Shown here one piece after another: positions 60,674 through 64,000 of a stretch of DNA of 64,000 nucleotides. The first letter of the stretch is position 1, and every line of letters begins with the position of its first letter. Origin of the DNA: Paeniglutamicibacter gangotriensis Lz1y (GTDB lineage Bacteria > Actinomycetota > Actinomycetes > Actinomycetales > Micrococcaceae); NCBI RefSeq assembly GCF_000348945.1, contig NZ_AOCK01000002.1:124001-188000 (forward strand), in the 5' to 3' direction. The notes under the pieces are model-generated. The model was not told the origin of the DNA. It saw nothing but the letters and a program-made list of their open reading frames with translations, and did not search any database. Both the position numbers and the translations under genes were made by a program.

Positions 60674-61678
60674 TCAAGCCGCCACATCATCCAGGCAGGT
60701 GCAGCGCGCCCGCGCCTTGGCCGGCACCGAAACGGTGGAGCCGGTGGGCATGTCGCTCACGAACATCGATCCGGCGCAGGAGGGGATGTTGATGCGGTCC
60801 AAGACCATCAGCACCTGCACGGCCGCCAATCCCGCGGCCAGGGCCGCCAACGAGGTTTCGGGCCGCAACGCCTGGTCCCTGGCACTTGCCGCGGCCTCAC
60901 CGAGCATCCGTAGCGTCGGGTCGCATTGCTCCCAGACACACGGTGCGCACATGCTCACCCCCGGAAGACACAACGGTCCTAGATGTAGCCCGGAGTCGGT
61001 GAATAACACCGGCAACACCGCATCGTCTTCGGGAAGCGAAGCCAGCGGCGGCAGGACCCCATCGGAAATCACCACCGCCATGTCCAGGGCCGCGGAGCCC
61101 GGATCGCGGGACTCGGTCTCGGCGACCTGCAACTGCCGATGGAGCGGGCGCAGAGCCCGGGCCGTGGCATGGGCCCTGCCCGAACCCACCGCGGCGATCC
61201 CGGTGGTCCCGGCTCCCAGATCCTGCGCCTCCATGGTGCCAGGATCGATCAGCAGCAGCCCGTGAACCCCGGCTCCGGCCAAGATATGAGCCAGCAGCTG
61301 CCCGGTGCGTCCGCAACCGTAGATCGCCACCCGCGCCGCACTGCGGCGTTCCAATACCTCGGTCGCGTCCATTTGGTAGGCGGCGCTCCAGCGGCGGGCA
61401 TCAGGAAGCAATCGTGCCCCCACTGTTGCGGCCGGCTCCCGGGGTGCGGGGGAGTACAGCAGCACCGGGGCCAGCACCGTGAGGATTTCGCTGCGCCGGT
61501 GCTGCTCGGGGGACTGCGGCAGCGTAGGTGGGGTGGGCAGCCCGTTTTCACAGAGCGAAAACACGAAGCGTTTCTCGGCGGCACTGAGCCCGGTGAGCCA
61601 GCGAGCCCGCTGCCCGGTTCCGATCTGCACGACACCCTCCATTAGGCTAAGTACCTGTAGCCCCGGATTGATCCTCAC
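60674..61678 (-). CDS. ThiF-family protein of unknown function (E1-like fold)
   Basis: 334 residues. N-terminal 100 residues do not resemble a known domain. A ThiF/MoeB-like Rossmann site follows (VAIYGCGRTGQLLAHILAGAGVHGLLLIDPG), then CLPGVSMCAPCVWEQCDP, with Cys pairs likely binding zinc, and ends CTCLDD. Related proteins are annotated as leader-peptide-binding or ThiF-like proteins of TOMM pathways, but no precursor peptide or cyclodehydratase is here. GTG at 61678 has AGGAGG six bases upstream. Convergent to uvrD2; divergent from the metallopeptidase. Confidence 0.75.
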   Translation of the reverse strand: MRINPGLQVLSLMEGVVQIGTGQRARWLTGLSAAEKRFVFSLCENGLPTPPTLPQSPEQHRRSEILTVLAPVLLYSPAPREPAATVGARLLPDARRWSAAYQMDATEVLERRSAARVAIYGCGRTGQLLAHILAGAGVHGLLLIDPGTMEAQDLGAGTTGIAAVGSGRAHATARALRPLHRQLQVAETESRDPGSAALDMAVVISDGVLPPLASLPEDDAVLPVLFTDSGLHLGPLCLPGVSMCAPCVWEQCDPTLRMLGEAAASARDQALRPETSLAALAAGLAAVQVLMVLDRINIPSCAGSMFVSDMPTGSTVSVPAKARARCTCLDDVAA

Positions 61679-61897
61679 GATGTGCCTCCTTGGACGGTCC
61701 AATGACCCGCGCCGCGCCTGTGGTGCGCCGGGACCCTTATCTGGGATTCCATGGTGGCACCGTGGCCGTGCCGCCGCAGAGGTTATCCACATCTCGGAGC
61801 GGGCAAGTGCCCGCACCAGCGGGCCGCAGCGGATACTCGGGACCGGGACCTCGGAACAGAACACGCCCCCGGAACACCGGTTGGAAAGGACATGCAG

Positions 61898-62674
61898 ATG
61901 CACACGCAGCCATCGACGATGGAATATGTGGATACCGAAGGCACCGCCGTGCGCGTGATCCGCTCGGCTAAGCGCAAAAAGACGATCTCGGCGGCCTGGA
62001 AGCAGGACACCATGGTGGTTTCCGTCCCCGCCGGGCTGAGCCTGGACGCCGAGCGGATGCTGGTCGATGACATGGTCAAGAAAATTCGGCGCAAGCTAGC
62101 CGCCGGAACCGCGGAAGATCCCGATGCCCAGCTGCTGGCCCGCGCGCACTCCATGGACGCTGCGCTCTTTGGCAAGCTGGCCAGGCCGGTGTCGGTGCGC
62201 TGGGTCGCGAACCAGAACCGGCGCTGGGGCTCGGCCAGCCTACGTAGCCGCCGGATCCGGCTGTCGCACCGGTTGCGCTCCATGCCGCAGTGGGTGCAGG
62301 ACTATGTGCTGGCCCACGAGCTCGCCCACCTGGTGGAACCGCTCGACGGCCACGGGCCCCGTTTCAAGGCAGCGTTGGAGCGCTACCCACGCGCCCATGA
62401 CGCGAAGATCTTCCTCTCCGGTGTCAGCCACGGGATGGCCGCAGCGCGGGCAGGAGATATGGGGTTGGCCCCTGGAATTCCTGGCGCCGCCGGCATTGAC
62501 CCCGATGACGGGATCGGCGGTGATGGGTTCGACGACGATGATTTCGACAACGAGAACGAGAGCGACAACGACCACAACTGCAACGAGTATGGCGAGGCCA
62601 CGGTTGGGCCCCCGTCGGGGTCCGCGGAGCCTCACCAGTCAAACGACGCCGGGCAGGGCCGGCTCTTCGGCTGA
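61898..62674 (+). CDS. YgjP/DUF45-type zinc metallopeptidase
   Basis: 258 residues. HELAHL with the later GHGPRF is the zinc site of YgjP-like M48 relatives; VRWVANQNRRWGSAS is a family marker. Residues about 205-250 are Asp/Asn/Gly-rich (DDGIGGDGFDDDDFDNEN), unusually acidic. ATG at 61898 has GGAAAGGA seven bases before it; the ATG at 61892 is too close. Substrate unknown. Confidence 0.85.
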   Translation: MHTQPSTMEYVDTEGTAVRVIRSAKRKKTISAAWKQDTMVVSVPAGLSLDAERMLVDDMVKKIRRKLAAGTAEDPDAQLLARAHSMDAALFGKLARPVSVRWVANQNRRWGSASLRSRRIRLSHRLRSMPQWVQDYVLAHELAHLVEPLDGHGPRFKAALERYPRAHDAKIFLSGVSHGMAAARAGDMGLAPGIPGAAGIDPDDGIGGDGFDDDDFDNENESDNDHNCNEYGEATVGPPSGSAEPHQSNDAGQGRLFG

Positions 62675-62700
62675 GGCCCGCCACACCGTGCGGGAGCAAA

Positions 62701-62734
62701 AAGCGGGTACCGGCACTGTGGCCGATACCCGCTT
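62701..62734. terminator. Terminator between metallopeptidase and DUF2342 genes
   Basis: 14-bp inverted repeat (AAGCGGGTACCGGC / GCCGATACCCGCTT; one mismatch) with a short loop, between convergent genes; TTTT follows on the plus side. Confidence 0.75.
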
Positions 62735-62754
62735 CCGTTTTGCTGTTTTGTGGA

Positions 62755-64000
62755 CTAGCTCTCCCGCGGCGATCCGCCGGTGGGGCCCTGGTCCTTGTCC
62801 CCGGACTCCGCGCCGGAATCATCTGAGGGTGTAGTCGGCCCGTCCTCAGGCTGGCCAGTCTGCCCGGTTTGCTCGGGGTCTGCTGGTGGCTGGTCGAATC
62901 CGCCGTCAAGCAGCTTGCTCAGCGCCTCGTCGATGTCGGTCATGTCGGCCTCGGCCAACTGGCGACGCGTGGTGAACCCGGTGGGGTCCATCAGATCTTC
63001 CTCGGTGGGCAGCAGGTCGGGGTGTGCCCAGATAGCGTCTCGTCCATCCATGCCGCGTTCGGTCAGCAGGTGGGCCCAGAGTGCCGAGGCCTCACGCAGG
63101 CGGCGCGGCCGCAGCTCGAGTCCCACCAGGGAGGCAAAGGCGTTCTCCGCAGGCCCGCCGGTGGCCCGGCGCCGGCGAATGGTTTCGCGCAGCCGCTCGG
63201 CCTCGGGCAGGTTGACCGCGGCGCCGGCGACGACCTCGTCGACCCAGCCCTCGATCAGCGCCAGCACCAGCTCCAACTTGGCCAGCGCGGATTCCTGCAC
63301 GGGGGTGCGCTTGGGCATGAACAGTCCCTCACCCATCAGCGACTGGAAGGACTCGGGGTTGCTCGGGTCGATGTCGCGGACCGCTTCCTCAATGCGTGAC
63401 ATGTCGATGTGGATGCCACGGGCATAGGCCTCCACGGAGGAAATCACGCTCGAGCGCAGCCATGGCACCCGGTTGAACAAGCGGGCGTGGGCGCATTCGC
63501 GCAGCGTCGCGTAGAGCAGCACCTCCTGTTCGGGGACCTCCAGGCCCTCGCCGAAGGCGGCAATGTTCGTGGGGACCAGGGCCGGTGCGGAGCCGGCCAG
63601 CGGCAGCCCGATGTCGGTGGCGCCCAGCACGTCCTTGGCCAGCCCGCCGACCGCGGTGCCCAGCTGCATGCCGAACATGGTTCCGCCCATGGATTGCAAC
63701 ATGCCCTGCGCGCCGCCCATCATGGGGCGCATCTGCTCGGGGATCTGCTCGGAGAGCGCGGCGGTGATGGCCTTGCCCACTGACTCCGCGACGGGTGTGG
63801 TCAGTGATTTCCACACCGGCATGGTCTTTTCGACCCATTCGGCGCGGGAGAAGGCACGGGCCTGACTGCCGTCGGCCTCGAATACCGTGGCGGCATTGAG
63901 CCACATCTCGGCCAGCCGTGAGGCGGACGCCACCGCGGCGGCGCGGGATTCGGAGATCGAAGGATCGTCACCGGAAATAGCCTGGCGGGCCGAGTCGGTG
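62755..64000 (-). CDS. DUF2342 (zincin-like) protein, N-terminus beyond the window
   Basis: The frame stays open to the last base, so at least 20 residues, probably many more, are missing at the N-terminus. Family features: MMGGAQGMLQSMGGTMFGMQLGTAVG, GLPLAGSAPALVPTNIAAF, LRECAHARLFNRVPWLR, LIEGWVDEVVAGAAVN. The usual HExxH-like site is RECAH here, with Arg in the first place. The tail is Pro/Asp/Gly-rich. The product is named a zinc-dependent metalloprotease or F420-linked protein in databases; activity is unproven. Equivalent to Rv3195 by position. Confidence 0.75.
   Translation of the reverse strand, partial: TDSARQAISGDDPSISESRAAAVASASRLAEMWLNAATVFEADGSQARAFSRAEWVEKTMPVWKSLTTPVAESVGKAITAALSEQIPEQMRPMMGGAQGMLQSMGGTMFGMQLGTAVGGLAKDVLGATDIGLPLAGSAPALVPTNIAAFGEGLEVPEQEVLLYATLRECAHARLFNRVPWLRSSVISSVEAYARGIHIDMSRIEEAVRDIDPSNPESFQSLMGEGLFMPKRTPVQESALAKLELVLALIEGWVDEVVAGAAVNLPEAERLRETIRRRRATGGPAENAFASLVGLELRPRRLREASALWAHLLTERGMDGRDAIWAHPDLLPTEEDLMDPTGFTTRRQLAEADMTDIDEALSKLLDGGFDQPPADPEQTGQTGQPEDGPTTPSDDSGAESGDKDQGPTGGSPRES

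Noticed and set aside
60674-61678. TOMM/RiPP gene cluster around the ThiF-like gene
   Set aside because: No cyclodehydratase, dehydrogenase or precursor peptide is found within several kilobases.

Overview
The window is an ordinary, gene-dense chromosomal segment of a high-GC actinobacterium. Gene content points to Micrococcaceae (Arthrobacter-like): an actinobacterial TatB/Mrp region, UvrD2 with an HRDC domain, AdnAB, a coproporphyrin-type heme pathway and a C50 carotenoid cluster (CrtYe/CrtYf/CrtEb). There are no rRNA or tRNA genes, CRISPR arrays, phage genes or insertion sequences that I can recognise.

Layout. 1-8 kb: the tail of a probable anti-sigma factor, tatB, an mgtE-like/DUF1003/mrp operon on the minus strand, a general-stress protein, pepP and a PHP phosphoesterase. 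8.6-10.5 kb: a sodium:solute symporter with a 43-residue membrane partner. 10.7-19 kb: an orphan DNA methyltransferase behind a DEAD-box RNA helicase, an RNB ribonuclease, a ferritin-like protein, a pterin dehydratase/VOC fusion, a DUF3107/TetR pair and a MoeZ-like adenylyltransferase. 19.1-30.2 kb: the complete set from glutamyl-tRNA to heme, with hemA divergent from hemE-hemY-hemQ-hemH-hemC-hemD-hemB-hemL. 30.5-32.1 kb: an APC permease. 32.1-39.1 kb: a minus-strand operon marR-crtE-crtB-crtI-crtYe-crtYf-crtEb-phr, in which pigment synthesis and photolyase share one transcript order. 39.3-43.3 kb: a divergent operon of a TspO-like protein, an NmrA/DUF2867 protein and a flavin oxidoreductase fused to an SRPBCC domain. 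43.6-47.1 kb: a second MarR regulator beside a heptanucleotide tandem repeat, then metNIQ. 47.6-64 kb: a DnaQ-like exonuclease, an alkyltransferase-like protein, adnA, adnB, a degenerate phosphotransferase, nudC, uvrD2, a ThiF-family protein, a YgjP-like metallopeptidase and a DUF2342 protein cut by the window end.

The genes at 11.7-19 kb and 47.6-64 kb resemble, in content and order, the mycobacterial Rv3195-Rv3211 neighbourhood; here the heme, carotenoid and methionine-uptake genes lie between the two halves. This comparison is from memory, not from an alignment.

Most proteins belong to known families. The points I found most worth a second look are: a recurrent leaderless promoter layout (TANNNT, 6-7 bases, start codon) before about eleven genes; a duplicated helical motif in a long N-terminal extension of the heme-pathway oxidase HemY; a CPV motif at the end of GluTR; the unexplained three-gene operon divergent from the carotenoid genes; a phosphotransferase that has lost a metal-binding Asp; and a heptanucleotide repeat that supplies a marR stop codon. 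I did not find a clearly new defence or biosynthetic system.
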